Shown here in pieces: positions 38,001 to 47,149 of a stretch of 64,000 nt of DNA; position 1 is the first letter of the stretch, and every line of letters begins with the position of its first letter. Origin of the DNA: Dyadobacter sp. LHD-138 (GTDB lineage Bacteria; Bacteroidota; Bacteroidia; Cytophagales; Spirosomataceae); assembly GCF_030929615.1 (NCBI RefSeq), contig NZ_JAVFVU010000027.1:1-64000 (forward strand), in the 5' to 3' direction. The translations under genes and the position numbers were made by a program. Below the pieces are notes generated by a model. That model saw nothing but the letters and a program-made list of their open reading frames with translations, was not told where the DNA came from and did not search any database.

Positions 38001-39911
38001 AGTAATACGGCTTGTGGCCCGTCCAGCAGCGATCTGGTGACCGTTAGGTATGTAGCGCCTGCAAAAGCAGGGGCTGATATTAACTTATGTAACAGCACTT
38101 CGACCAACCTAAATGCGTTGAATGCGGAACCCGCCATCGGAACCTGGTCACAGCTTAGCGGCCCTAATACCGCAACATTGGCCAATACAGCAAATCCCAA
38201 TACACTAATTTCCGGCTTGGTGGCAGGTACTTATACATTCCGTTGGTCGGTTGGCCTTGGCGGTAGTTGTGTTACCACAGACAATGTGGTGGTAACGATC
38301 AGCAATATATCAGCTGTTGCCAATGCCGGAACCGATTTCACGGAGTGTAACGCAAGTGGGAACAGTACCGTTTTGATGAATGCAACGGCTGCCCCGGCGG
38401 GCTTGACAGGAACCTGGACGGTTACCAATTTCCCGGTTGGAGCGAGTGCAGGAACATTCTCCAATGCAAACGACCCCAAAGCGGTCTACACGGGCGCAAC
38501 GGTAGCAGGTAATTATAGTTTTGCATGGACATTGAGTGACGGGAACTGTACTTCCACTGATTTTGTGACCGTAACCGTAAATCCGGCATCCTGTATAACC
38601 ATCAGCGGTACCGTATTCGATGATGCCAATGGCAATACGCTGATTGACGGTGTGGATGCCAGCTTGACGATTCCGGCAAACATGTATGTTTACCTGGTCA
38701 ACGCCTCAGGTGTGATTATTGACGTGGTAAATCTGGGATCGGGTAACACCTATTCTTTTGGCGCACGCTCTAATGCAAGCTACACCATTGAACTCTCGAC
38801 TGTGCAGTATCAACTGGGTACAAATACCAATGTTACGCCCATTGACAATACGCCTCCGGCAGATTGGGTAACAACCGGCGAAAACGGAGCAGGAAACACA
38901 GGCCCAGGCGATCTTACTCCCAACGGAACGCTGGCCGTGACAACCGGCACCGCGAACGTAACACAGCAAAACTTCGGTATTGAGAAAAAACCGGTTGTTT
39001 ATACGGCAGTGGATGCTGCCCGGCCTAACCCGGGAGGGGCTATCCAAAGCCCGGTTACATCTACCTTGTTTACAGGAGACGACAAAGAAGATGGTACTTA
39101 TCCCGCGAATCTGACTGGCAGAGAGGTAACGCTTTCTCCGGCAACCAACGGCACCCTGTATTATAATGGGAACCCGGTCACGGGTCCGCTTACGATCACC
39201 AACTTTGATCCAACCAAAGTAAGTGTAGACCCTACGGCCACAGGTACAACAACCGGGTTAACCGGTGCTTCACCAGATCCGATATTTACTTACACGGTGA
39301 CGGATGAAGCAGGGGTTGAATCCGATCCCAAAACGATCCGGGTGCCATTTACAACGGCTTTACCGGTTACGCTGGTGTCATTCACTGCAACCAAAACCGA
39401 AGCTTACAGCCAATTGACATGGACGACTACCGAGGAAAGCAACAGTGATCACTTTGAGGTACAGCACAGTCATGATGCCGCTAACTGGGCTGTTGCTGGT
39501 AAGGTTAATGCTTCAGGAGAAAGTAAGGCGGTTATAAACTATGCATTCAGGCACGATAAGCCTGTGAGCGGTTCAAACTACTACCGCCTGAAAATGATCG
39601 ATCAAGACGCAACATATGCATACAGCCGGATTGTGAGCGTACGCTTTGAAGGTGAAAGTAATCTTAACGTGTACCCCAACCCTGTATCCGACTTCTTACA
39701 GATCAAAAACGAGAACAAGCAACTGATCAAATCGGTAGAGATCATTGACATTGCGGGTAAAACGGTATACCTGAACAGCAGCGAGCGCGGCTTGTCAGAT
39801 ATACTGTCCAAGGGTGTAGACATCAGTAAGCTTCCAAGCGGAGCTTATGTGGTCAGGGTGTCAGGCGTTAACGGTATTGTCTCAACCAGTAAAATCATTG
39901 TGGCTCACTGA
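35037..39911 (+). CDS. Giant T9SS-secreted protein with Ig/PKD-like repeats
   Basis: A 1624-residue protein. Signal peptide: KQCLKILLLLLLFSVMAHAQ. Residues 20-1180 hold about nine PKD/Ig-like domains, each opening with an AGxDQTxC-type motif (GGDQTICLGAPINLEGSSGG, AGDDQHFCSDPG, AGVDQTVCAGSF, AGADINLCNSTS). An SdrD/B-like beta domain follows at about 1185-1310 (ITISGTVFDDANGNTLIDGV), then a cadherin-like domain (about 1320-1440). The LPVTLVSFTA segment leads to the T9SS type A sorting domain (NLNVYPNPVSDFLQIKNENK to STSKIIVAH). It should be exported by type IX secretion and anchored at or released from the surface as an adhesin or matrix protein. It is the first of three similar genes. Confidence 0.9.
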   Translation: MKQCLKILLLLLLFSVMAHAQNCSINAGGDQTICLGAPINLEGSSGGPINASTLTWSVVSQPAGASVTIANPHSFNASTGISTVIGTYVFRLTVQCGDNIVTNNDVSVTVNPVPAVPTQSGTTTYSCYTGGPISISGTPPVAGETAQWFVPNGAGSFSAAGSSTTNFTPNFPFDECTATHAIDITYIITNASGCTRSATRKYSFSRQYAFSATAEPLNICGDHVLLKGSCPSNGTALWTVESAPAGAPAPVFGSASSRNTGASNLVPGNYTFRYTVSGSTCSNGTGTVNVFVGSGSPVSEAQAGDDQHFCSDPGTISLSGNTPAVGETATWSFLSGGTSVAIANPSSPNTIVSGLTSAGAPYQFTYKISAPGGCSRVDTVSIFVERELVLSNTYASTCNTDFLPSSGGPGLVNRTAQLGNFAFNELDELTVSVTYISGPASTILNYTAIGTSLNGNIKNNVPSTTIALGQTFTKKFWNTGNASSPDELYIPPTGESDQREYLSYYVVNGGIYTTVGQYKYRVTYTTKCSTYVADVVVDRGTSISVNAGSDVFLNCGATNATLAGNVIDNFATWQTVSMPAGATNPINSANHQLRNPPISGLVNGTYIFRYANNAGTTCVQDVDDVKVVVSNTPPPAPNAGVDQTVCAGSFTLNGSVIPGTALGQWSVVTPAGAPVTFSDATTANPTVSGLLASTAYTFRYTLTNGCGSSFDDVVITTNSNTAPPKPTIAITGGACSATSVSSYPYTNSVVVTHPALGTNTGALTIVVVPAGSGTATQTGSTVTSKTVQLNLSADAAVSFIWTVSNASCSGQAASDTVTTYFLANRTSVFAGNDQTLCSVSAFPFVASLNGMATAIPKNWSLLYSSNGQNVTFGSSTSSNTAVTLPADGTYRFKYEIIGADPTCSFTDYVTIVASSPGSLAQAGPDVSICNATGIFNLAATPLTAGTGVWEIVEIIDGIVPTIANVNSATSGIIFTQSGTVVLRWNSYGSNTACGPSSSDLVTVRYVAPAKAGADINLCNSTSTNLNALNAEPAIGTWSQLSGPNTATLANTANPNTLISGLVAGTYTFRWSVGLGGSCVTTDNVVVTISNISAVANAGTDFTECNASGNSTVLMNATAAPAGLTGTWTVTNFPVGASAGTFSNANDPKAVYTGATVAGNYSFAWTLSDGNCTSTDFVTVTVNPASCITISGTVFDDANGNTLIDGVDASLTIPANMYVYLVNASGVIIDVVNLGSGNTYSFGARSNASYTIELSTVQYQLGTNTNVTPIDNTPPADWVTTGENGAGNTGPGDLTPNGTLAVTTGTANVTQQNFGIEKKPVVYTAVDAARPNPGGAIQSPVTSTLFTGDDKEDGTYPANLTGREVTLSPATNGTLYYNGNPVTGPLTITNFDPTKVSVDPTATGTTTGLTGASPDPIFTYTVTDEAGVESDPKTIRVPFTTALPVTLVSFTATKTEAYSQLTWTTTEESNSDHFEVQHSHDAANWAVAGKVNASGESKAVINYAFRHDKPVSGSNYYRLKMIDQDATYAYSRIVSVRFEGESNLNVYPNPVSDFLQIKNENKQLIKSVEIIDIAGKTVYLNSSERGLSDILSKGVDISKLPSGAYVVRVSGVNGIVSTSKIIVAH

Positions 39912-39950
39912 TTTGTAAAAAATGCGGTGATTCCCATCATTTAATATACT

Positions 39951-39993
39951 GTCTGCCTCCTTGTATCGCTACGGTTTTACATGTGAGGCGGAC
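39951..39993 (+). terminator. Hairpin downstream of the first T9SS gene, repeated after the second
   Basis: GTCTGCCTC (39951-39959) pairs with GAGGCGGAC (39985-39993) through one G-T pair. About 110 bases around it, from ATTCCCATCATTTAA onward, are repeated with few changes after the second T9SS gene (43227-43300). The duplicated block therefore includes the intergenic segment. The region 39994-40256 up to the next start has no other feature. Confidence 0.55.
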
Positions 39994-40256
39994 AGTATTG
40001 GTTGATTTTTCTATTTTCAGCAATTTAACCATTCCAGATATAAGATCACGACTATCGCAATCAAGGCCCTCAAAAGGAGTATTAATTTACAGCATTCAGA
40101 GCTCCTGAAATCACAGTTGAAAGTAAATGAATTGGGTAATTGATTGAATAAACGCCATTAAAATATTGGGTTAATCGGGTATTGAAGATGATAACAATCA
40201 TCAGCTATCAAATCTAAGTCGAACTATTTTTTCTTTCATCCAAACAAATTCATGTT

Positions 40257-43205
40257 ATGAAAAGGCACTTTACATGTTTAATTTTCTCATGCCTGGTAAT
40301 TGTTCTGTTTCCCGGAAGCAAACTTTTTGCCCAGAGCCCCTTCTCCTGCCAGGATGGTGTAGCCTATCAGATCATAGGCAACCCGTCAGTTTTGTACACG
40401 GTTGATTTTCGCACAGGCGTTAAAACGGAGCTTTTTAACGCTGCTGCCTTGGGCAGTCGAAACCTTACTGGATTAGGATATAATAGTGTAAATAACTATC
40501 TGTATGCAGCGGTAAGTGGGACCAATGATATCGTAAAGATTGAGTCAAATGGGACGACCACCCTTATCGATATCCCTGGCTTGCCCACCTCTGCTTATAC
40601 CGCTGGTGCTGTATCGCCAACGGGTATCATGTATCTGTATGTAGCCAGCACTACAAGTATTCAAAGAATAGATTTGAACAGCATGACCTTGCTGACATCC
40701 ATAACGCTTACTACGGGAGCCAATCTTCAGGATATATCGATAAGCCCGGATGGTAACTACATCTATGGGATTTCTGCCGGTAACGGTCAGCTAGTCAGAT
40801 ATCCCATTGGAGGGGGGGCTATTTCGGCAACAGAAGTAGGTTTTGGCGGAGCAGGTGTTGCAGCATCTGTCTTTATGGACAACACGGGCGATTTGTTTCT
40901 GATCACTAATGCAAGCTCGAGTGTATATGAAATTTCAGGTCCAGCCTATTCCATTTCCACCAGTACAACCCTAGTATCACCTGCCTTAAATACTGCTATT
41001 ACAAACACGGATGGTGCCAGTTGTATCACCTCAGTGTTAACGAGCAGTACGCCCATAGGTTGTAAGCAGGGAGTAGCTCATTTGGTTTCTCAAAATACCC
41101 CTTATGATCTCGATGGTTGCGATGCTAATAACGGCACCTCTACGATTACGGAGTATAATCTTTTAACAGGTGCATTTACAACATCTGGGCAATTAGTAAA
41201 TTCTTTTGGTGGTAACACGGCAATAAACGCTGTGGGGTACAATCCTACTGATGGGTACATTTGGGGATACAGATTGGGTACGAATCAATTGGTAAGGATA
41301 GGAGCTAACAACACAGTCGATTTTTTTGCCATACAGAGCTTGCCGAATACATGCCCAACTGTCAGTTCGATAGACAATACTGCTTTTACTTCAGCAGATG
41401 TTTCAGCCAACGGCGTGTCGTATTTATTGAATGGCATTGAAGGAACTCACCTTTACCTTGTTGATATTAATCCATCCTCACCCAATTACCTGCAATTATT
41501 GGGGGCTATCCCATTGTCACATAGCCCGGGTGTAGGTAATATTAGTGCTATTACAGATATTGCATTTAATCCTATTGATGGGCTATTGTACGCTGTGACA
41601 GTGAACAATAATTTAATCAGAATAAACCCCACCACAGGTTCGGTTAACACTTTGGGGGTAGTGAGTGGCGTGCCGGCAGGTGTGGGGTATGTTACCCAAT
41701 ATTTTGATGTTAACGGTAACTTTTACATCCAAGCTGGAAATGGAAGTAACGATATGTATCGCATTACCAATGTAGCCGGTGGAGGACTCTCCGCTACACT
41801 ATTTAATGGTAACGGGTTTACCATCGCAATAGGTGGAGATGGGGCCAACTGCGCAACCAGTCTTTCATTTGTTACGCTTTCCGGATCTGTGTTAGATGAT
41901 GGTAACGGGGCAACAGACGGTACGGTAAATACCTCAGGTCTCAGTCCATTGAATCCCATAGATGGAACAAACCTCGATGGAGTTCAACTTTATGTTTCTC
42001 TTGTCAATAGCAGCGGAGCAGTTATCCAAACAGTGGCCGTATCTTCCAGTGGTACTTATACTTTTAATAATGTGGAGCCAGGGACTTATTCAACTGTTTT
42101 GAGCACAATTTCAACCGGAACCTCCGCAGCAGACTCCCCACTGCCAACGGGATGGGACAATACCGGTGAGCAAATTGGAACGGCACTTGGTGGAGAGCAA
42201 CTTACTGCCAATGGCGTGGTGACTAATATTGTTGTCGGTTCTGTTAATGTTGATAACCTGAATTTTGGGATCAACAAAAAGCCGGTTGTTGCGAGCGGAA
42301 CAAATGCCCCACAAAGCAACCCGGGCGGTTCGGGGGCTGGCGCAACAGTACCCGTTACGTCTGGCCTGTTTGCAGGTTCTGATCTTGAAGACGGAAGCTA
42401 CCCGGCCAACCTGGCAGGAGAAACGGTCACATTGACTCCGGGAGCCAATGGAGATCTTTACTACGATGGCATCATGGTACCGGTGGGAGGTATTGCAATA
42501 CCAAACTTTGATCCGAGCAAGGTTTCCGTTGATCCATCTGGCACCAGCAACCAGGAGGTGAAAACGGTTGAATTTACCTATACCATAACGGACAATGCCG
42601 GTGTGGTCTCTGACCCTAAAGCGATCCATGTACCTGTGATTGCTAATCCGCTTCCGGTTACGCTGGTGCGCTTTACCGCTAAAAAAGGTGAGCGCAATGC
42701 TGTAATGCTCGATTGGGCAACAACAGCGGAAATCAACAGTGAGCAGTTTGAAGTTCAGCATAGCACCAATGGTAAAAACTGGGACATGATTAAAACCATT
42801 GCTGCATCGGGTGAAAGTAAAACTGTTAAAAACTATATGTACACGCACGACACACCTGTAAATGGGTTAAACTACTACCGCCTGAAAATGATCGATCAAG
42901 ATGCAACGTATGCGTTCAGCCGCATTGTGAGCATCAGTTTTGAAGGTGAGCATAACCTAAATGTGTATCCTAACCCGGTATCTGACCTCTTACAGATTAT
43001 AAATGTGAACAAACAATTAATCAAATCGGTGGAGATCATTGACATTGCCGGCAAAATAGTATACCTGAGCAGCAGCGAGCGCGGCTTGTCAGATATAGTA
43101 TCGAAAGGTGTAGACATCAGTAAGCTTCCAAGCGGCGCTTATGTGGTCAGGGTGTCGGGCATTAACGGTATTCTCTCAACCAGTAAAATCATTGTGGTTC
43201 ACTGA
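40257..43205 (+). CDS. T9SS-secreted propeller-type protein with SdrD-like and sorting domains
   Basis: A 982-residue protein. Signal peptide: FTCLIFSCLVIVLFPGSKLF, then AQ. Residues 30-540 contain two successive propeller-like domains of the DUF6923 type (YTVDFRTGVKTELFNAAALG, LTGLGYNSVNNYLYAAVSGT, then a second copy near 300 with INAVGYNPTDGYIWGYRLGT). An SdrD/B-like domain (VTLSGSVLDDGNGATDGTVN) follows at about 545-680, then a cadherin-like repeat and the LPVTLVRFTA linker. The T9SS sorting domain ends it (NLNVYPNPVSDLLQIINVNK). The final 315 residues are almost identical to those of the next gene. Confidence 0.9.
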   Translation: MKRHFTCLIFSCLVIVLFPGSKLFAQSPFSCQDGVAYQIIGNPSVLYTVDFRTGVKTELFNAAALGSRNLTGLGYNSVNNYLYAAVSGTNDIVKIESNGTTTLIDIPGLPTSAYTAGAVSPTGIMYLYVASTTSIQRIDLNSMTLLTSITLTTGANLQDISISPDGNYIYGISAGNGQLVRYPIGGGAISATEVGFGGAGVAASVFMDNTGDLFLITNASSSVYEISGPAYSISTSTTLVSPALNTAITNTDGASCITSVLTSSTPIGCKQGVAHLVSQNTPYDLDGCDANNGTSTITEYNLLTGAFTTSGQLVNSFGGNTAINAVGYNPTDGYIWGYRLGTNQLVRIGANNTVDFFAIQSLPNTCPTVSSIDNTAFTSADVSANGVSYLLNGIEGTHLYLVDINPSSPNYLQLLGAIPLSHSPGVGNISAITDIAFNPIDGLLYAVTVNNNLIRINPTTGSVNTLGVVSGVPAGVGYVTQYFDVNGNFYIQAGNGSNDMYRITNVAGGGLSATLFNGNGFTIAIGGDGANCATSLSFVTLSGSVLDDGNGATDGTVNTSGLSPLNPIDGTNLDGVQLYVSLVNSSGAVIQTVAVSSSGTYTFNNVEPGTYSTVLSTISTGTSAADSPLPTGWDNTGEQIGTALGGEQLTANGVVTNIVVGSVNVDNLNFGINKKPVVASGTNAPQSNPGGSGAGATVPVTSGLFAGSDLEDGSYPANLAGETVTLTPGANGDLYYDGIMVPVGGIAIPNFDPSKVSVDPSGTSNQEVKTVEFTYTITDNAGVVSDPKAIHVPVIANPLPVTLVRFTAKKGERNAVMLDWATTAEINSEQFEVQHSTNGKNWDMIKTIAASGESKTVKNYMYTHDTPVNGLNYYRLKMIDQDATYAFSRIVSISFEGEHNLNVYPNPVSDLLQIINVNKQLIKSVEIIDIAGKIVYLSSSERGLSDIVSKGVDISKLPSGAYVVRVSGINGILSTSKIIVVH
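42261..43205 (+). repeat. 945-bp cassette duplicated at 46060-47004 (copy 1)
   Basis: From AATTTTGGGATCAACAAAAA to the stop codon, this segment matches 46060-47004 with constant offset 3799, that is without any insertion or deletion. By eye only a small number of substitutions differ (for example LAGET/LTGRT, VPVGGIAI/VPAGGISI, the last residues SKIIVVH/NKIIIAH). It covers the cadherin-like domain, linker and T9SS sorting domain. Confidence 0.9.
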
Positions 43206-43329
43206 TTTTAAAAAAAAATGTGGGTGATTCCCATCATTTAACATACTGTCGGCCTCCTTGTATCGCTACAGTTTTACATGCGGGGCGGACATCATTGGTC
43301 GGTTTTTTACCTTTAAATTATTAGAACTT

Positions 43330-46300
43330 ATGAAACATTATATTACCTGTTCTAAAAAGGCATTAATGATGGCCCTATCCTTGTCTCTTTTGGTTGGTAA
43401 GGGTTACAGCCAATGCTCTACCACTACTTCATGGGCAGTAAGTGGTACCGGTGTGTATAGCATAAACACCGGTGTTACACCTTTTACGCAAACAGCATAT
43501 AACAACAAGTTACCTGTTTTTGCGGTTGCAAATGCATTTAATGCGGGTACTAACTCGATGTATGTCGTTACTGGAGCAAATAACCCGGTGAGCCCTGTAC
43601 TGTATGTATATAACACTGCAACGCCTACTGTGAACGCAGTTTCCACGGGCTATACGTTACCTGCTGTCACCATAGCCAATGCAGGAGCAAGTACGAGATA
43701 TCAATCCGGCGGCCAGGATGCAGATGGTAATCTATATTTTGCGACCAACAATGGAAGGATGATGGTCAAAATTAGTCCGACAACCGGTGTACCTACAGTA
43801 GTCTGGGACAATACATCTCCTCTCACAACTGTTGGGTTAGGAGCACCGGATTTTTATACGGATAACGCTAAAAATTTTGTGGTAGATTCCAATGGAGATT
43901 TCATTTTCTTTGATACCGTTTCCAAAATGCTATACAATGTTCCAAAAACGGGAGGAACTGCAACTGCCAGGGGGGCTGTAAGTGGGTTGCCAGGCGGCTA
44001 TAATGCAACAGACATTTTCTTTGCCAATGGGAATTTGTATTTGAGCTCGGATAATGCCGGATCTTATCCTATCAACTCGACGACCTTAGCGGTCGGGGCT
44101 CAGGCTGGGATCAATACATATGAGGATGTAACCTCTGGATTTTGTGCCGCCGGAACTTTACTTTTGCCAACGACATCGGACCTTTGTCCTGCAAATACCA
44201 TGTACGCTTCATCCCCTAATGGTTCGGTAATCAACACACTTAATGCGACAACCTTTACTGTAATCGCTACGCACATTCCGTTAGTACCTACATACTCGAC
44301 CACTTTTAACGGAGCAGACGGTAAAGTGTATTATGCTACTAACAGCATTGGTGCAAGCAATCCTCCGATTTATGTTTTTGATCCGGTTACTAATTTGAGC
44401 TATACTTCGGGATGTACACTTCCATCACCTGGCGCGGGAAGGTATTATATCTCTGGAGGAAGCGATGCTGCCGGTAATTTGTATTTCGTTACGGATCACG
44501 GGCATGCTGCTTATCGCATTAACCCAACTGCCTCATGTACGGTGACTACTCTTTGGGATGCTTCCACGCCCGTTATCGACGATCCCAAACGCCCCTATAA
44601 TCTTTCATTTACGAGTGACTTTAAAGACGTGACGCTTGATGTTTCGGGTAATCTGATATTTGTTGATGATTTCGGACATTCTCTTTGGGTTGTAAATCCG
44701 GTAACCAGACAGGCTGCATACAGAGGTGAGATAATTGGAGTTACAGGTACCGTTGGAGATGTGTTTTTTAATGACACCAATTTGTTTGTCGCAACCAGCG
44801 GCAATGGAACCTACCAGGTGGATGCTTCAATGCTTGTAGGAACTTCCGTAAGCGCCTATAATTCATCGGAAGTTGCTTCTGCACCTTGTGAGGCGGGAGC
44901 TCTACCTACACTTGAAGAGCCTGAAGTTTGCGTTTCTAATGTAATGTATACTGCTACTAATAATCTTCAGCAAATCAATGCTACAACATTTGCTCCCATT
45001 AAAACGTATGTATTGCCATTTAGTACAGCTTACGCCGTTGCATGGTCCAGCAATGGGTATGTTTATACCGTAACTTCCGAGGTAAACCCAATAAATCCAA
45101 GTATTTACGGGTTGAATCCATCAACAGGCGCAGTATTTAACACTGGCTGTACTTTACCCTCACTTGGCTCAAATAGATATTATATCAGCGGGACAAGCGA
45201 TGCAGAAGGGAATATATATTTTAACAGCAACGAAGGACATACTTTTGTCAAAGTTAATCCTGCGACCTGTGTGCAGGAAATTCTTTGGCATAATGTCTCA
45301 TCAATTCCAACTGTAGGTGCGCCAGCGGGAGTCAACTTTATTCCACCACCTGGTGATGGCCTGGACGTTACAATTGATGCAAATGGGGATTACTATTTTA
45401 TTGCCGATATCAATCACTATTTGTGGCAAGTAAAAAAGGGAACAACTACTGCTATTTATAGGGGACAGCTTACTGGTTCAGTTGCGGCGAGCACAATTTC
45501 GGACATTGTTTTCAACGGTTTGAACGTATATGTAACAACGGGAACAAATGGTAGCGCTGGTGTATTCCAACTTAATCCGACGACATATGTTACAACGCCG
45601 GTTCCCGGTACATCATCTTACGTATATTACGATGCTGCGTCAGCTCCCTGCGTCGCCTTACCGCTGGAACTTAGAATCTCTGGTAATGTTTATGATGATG
45701 GAAATGGGAATACGGATAACACAGTAAGCAGAAACGGTGTGGGTTCCCTAAATCCTATCAATGGAACGAACCTGGAAGGGGTAGCGCTGTATGTAACTTT
45801 GGTCAATGCAAGCAATGTCGCAGTAGCTACTGTGCCGGTATCTGCCAGTGGAACCTACGAATTCCAAAATGTTGCTCCTGGTACTTATTCCGTTGTTTTG
45901 AGCATAAATCCCGCGGGCACTATTTCTGCTGACTCACCATTGCCAACAGGCTGGGACAATGCCGGTGAACAATTTGGGACTGCTGTCAATGGAGCAGATG
46001 GAACACCTAATGGAATTTTGTCCGGTATTGTCGTGACTTCCAACAATGTAACAGATACCAATTTTGGGATCAACAAAAAGCCGGTTGTTGCGAGCGGAAC
46101 AAATGCCCCACAAAGCAACCCGGGCGGTTCGGGGGCTGGCGCAACAGTACCCGTTACGTCTGGCCTGTTTGCAGGTTCTGATCTTGAAGACGGAAGCTAC
46201 CCGGCCAACCTGACAGGAAGAACAGTCACATTGACTCCGGGAGCCAATGGAGATCTTTACTACGATGGCATCATGGTACCGGCGGGAGGTATTTCAATAC

Positions 46301-47004
46301 CAAACTTTGATCCGAGCAAGGTTTCCGTTGATCCATCTGGCACCAGCAACCAGGAGGTGAAAACGGTTGAATTTACCTATACCATAACGGACAATGCCGG
46401 TGTGGTCTCTGACGCTAAAGCGATCCATGTACCTGTGATTGCTAATCCGCTTCCGGTTACGCTGGTGCGCTTTACCGCTAAAAAAGGTGAGCGCAATGCT
46501 GTAATGCTCGATTGGGCAACAACAGCGGAAATCAACAGTGAGCAGTTTGAAGTTCAGCATAGCACCAATGGTAAAAACTGGGACATGATTAAAACCATTG
46601 CTGCATCGGGTGAAAGTAAAACTGTTAAAAACTATATGTACACGCACGACACACCTGTAAATGGGTTAAACTACTACCGCCTGAAAATGATCGATCAAGA
46701 TGCAACGTATGCGTTCAGCCGCATTGTGAGCATCACTTTTGAAGGAGAGCATAACCTAAATGTGTATCCTAACCCGGTATCTGACCTCTTACAGATTATA
46801 AATGTGAACAAACAATTAATCAAATCGGTGGAGATCATTGACATTGCCGGCAAAATAGTATACCTGAGCAGCAGCGAGCGCGGCTTGTCAGATATAGTAT
46901 CGAAAGGTGTAGACATCAGTAAGCTTCCAAGCGGCGCTTATGTGGTCAGGGTGTCGGGCGTTAACGGTATTCTCTCAACCAATAAAATCATTATTGCTCA
47001 CTGA
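43330..47004 (+). CDS. T9SS-secreted propeller-type protein, paralog of the preceding gene
   Basis: About 1224 residues from the ATG at 43330, which gives a signal peptide (ALMMALSLSLLVGKGYSQ). Three propeller-like segments of about 260 residues repeat: each has a PISPxxYVYxxxT-type strand, a RYQSGGQDADGNLYFATNNG or RYYISGGSDAAGNLYFVTDH motif, and a closing DVTLDVSGNLIFVDDFGHSL-like motif. An SdrD/B-like domain (LRISGNVYDDGNGNTDNTVS) and the shared cassette follow. It ends in the T9SS sorting domain (NLNVYPNPVSDLLQIINVNK). No catalytic motif is visible. A large hairpin follows. Confidence 0.9.
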   Translation: MKHYITCSKKALMMALSLSLLVGKGYSQCSTTTSWAVSGTGVYSINTGVTPFTQTAYNNKLPVFAVANAFNAGTNSMYVVTGANNPVSPVLYVYNTATPTVNAVSTGYTLPAVTIANAGASTRYQSGGQDADGNLYFATNNGRMMVKISPTTGVPTVVWDNTSPLTTVGLGAPDFYTDNAKNFVVDSNGDFIFFDTVSKMLYNVPKTGGTATARGAVSGLPGGYNATDIFFANGNLYLSSDNAGSYPINSTTLAVGAQAGINTYEDVTSGFCAAGTLLLPTTSDLCPANTMYASSPNGSVINTLNATTFTVIATHIPLVPTYSTTFNGADGKVYYATNSIGASNPPIYVFDPVTNLSYTSGCTLPSPGAGRYYISGGSDAAGNLYFVTDHGHAAYRINPTASCTVTTLWDASTPVIDDPKRPYNLSFTSDFKDVTLDVSGNLIFVDDFGHSLWVVNPVTRQAAYRGEIIGVTGTVGDVFFNDTNLFVATSGNGTYQVDASMLVGTSVSAYNSSEVASAPCEAGALPTLEEPEVCVSNVMYTATNNLQQINATTFAPIKTYVLPFSTAYAVAWSSNGYVYTVTSEVNPINPSIYGLNPSTGAVFNTGCTLPSLGSNRYYISGTSDAEGNIYFNSNEGHTFVKVNPATCVQEILWHNVSSIPTVGAPAGVNFIPPPGDGLDVTIDANGDYYFIADINHYLWQVKKGTTTAIYRGQLTGSVAASTISDIVFNGLNVYVTTGTNGSAGVFQLNPTTYVTTPVPGTSSYVYYDAASAPCVALPLELRISGNVYDDGNGNTDNTVSRNGVGSLNPINGTNLEGVALYVTLVNASNVAVATVPVSASGTYEFQNVAPGTYSVVLSINPAGTISADSPLPTGWDNAGEQFGTAVNGADGTPNGILSGIVVTSNNVTDTNFGINKKPVVASGTNAPQSNPGGSGAGATVPVTSGLFAGSDLEDGSYPANLTGRTVTLTPGANGDLYYDGIMVPAGGISIPNFDPSKVSVDPSGTSNQEVKTVEFTYTITDNAGVVSDAKAIHVPVIANPLPVTLVRFTAKKGERNAVMLDWATTAEINSEQFEVQHSTNGKNWDMIKTIAASGESKTVKNYMYTHDTPVNGLNYYRLKMIDQDATYAFSRIVSITFEGEHNLNVYPNPVSDLLQIINVNKQLIKSVEIIDIAGKIVYLSSSERGLSDIVSKGVDISKLPSGAYVVRVSGVNGILSTNKIIIAH
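46060..47004 (+). repeat. 945-bp cassette duplicated at 42261-43205 (copy 2)
   Basis: Second copy of the shared 3' cassette. Upstream of 46060 the two genes diverge quickly although both have an SdrD-like domain, so the boundary of near identity lies at the junction between that domain and the cadherin-like domain (NFGINKKPVVASG). This points to recent duplication or gene conversion of the C-terminal export module. Confidence 0.9.
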
Positions 47005-47020
47005 TAACCAAACTTGTTAC

Positions 47021-47107
47021 GGACTTCTTTTTAATTATCCATAATCAGACATAACCACATGAGTGAAATGTGGTTATGTCTGTTATCCAAAAATTAAAAA
47101 GAAGTCC
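47021..47107. terminator. Large nested inverted repeat after the T9SS genes
   Basis: Inner arms of 15 bp, CAGACATAACCACAT (47046-47060) and its complement (47068-47082), with a 7-base loop. Outer arms of 16 bp, GGACTTCTTTTTAATT (47021-47036) and AATTAAAAAGAAGTCC (47092-47107), both perfect. The whole can fold into one 87-base hairpin with an internal bulge, most likely a bidirectional terminator; the outer arms supply T-runs on both strands. Confidence 0.75.
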
Positions 47108-47149
47108 CAACAATGTTTCATCTTATTTTTATAACATCCTACTAGTATC

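Noticed and set aside
42111..42848. Long minus-strand open frames inside the T9SS genes (up to 245 codons)
   Set aside because: They repeat at the homologous place in the duplicated cassette and are rich in His, Arg and Cys, as expected for antisense shadows of Thr/Asn/Gly-rich domains.
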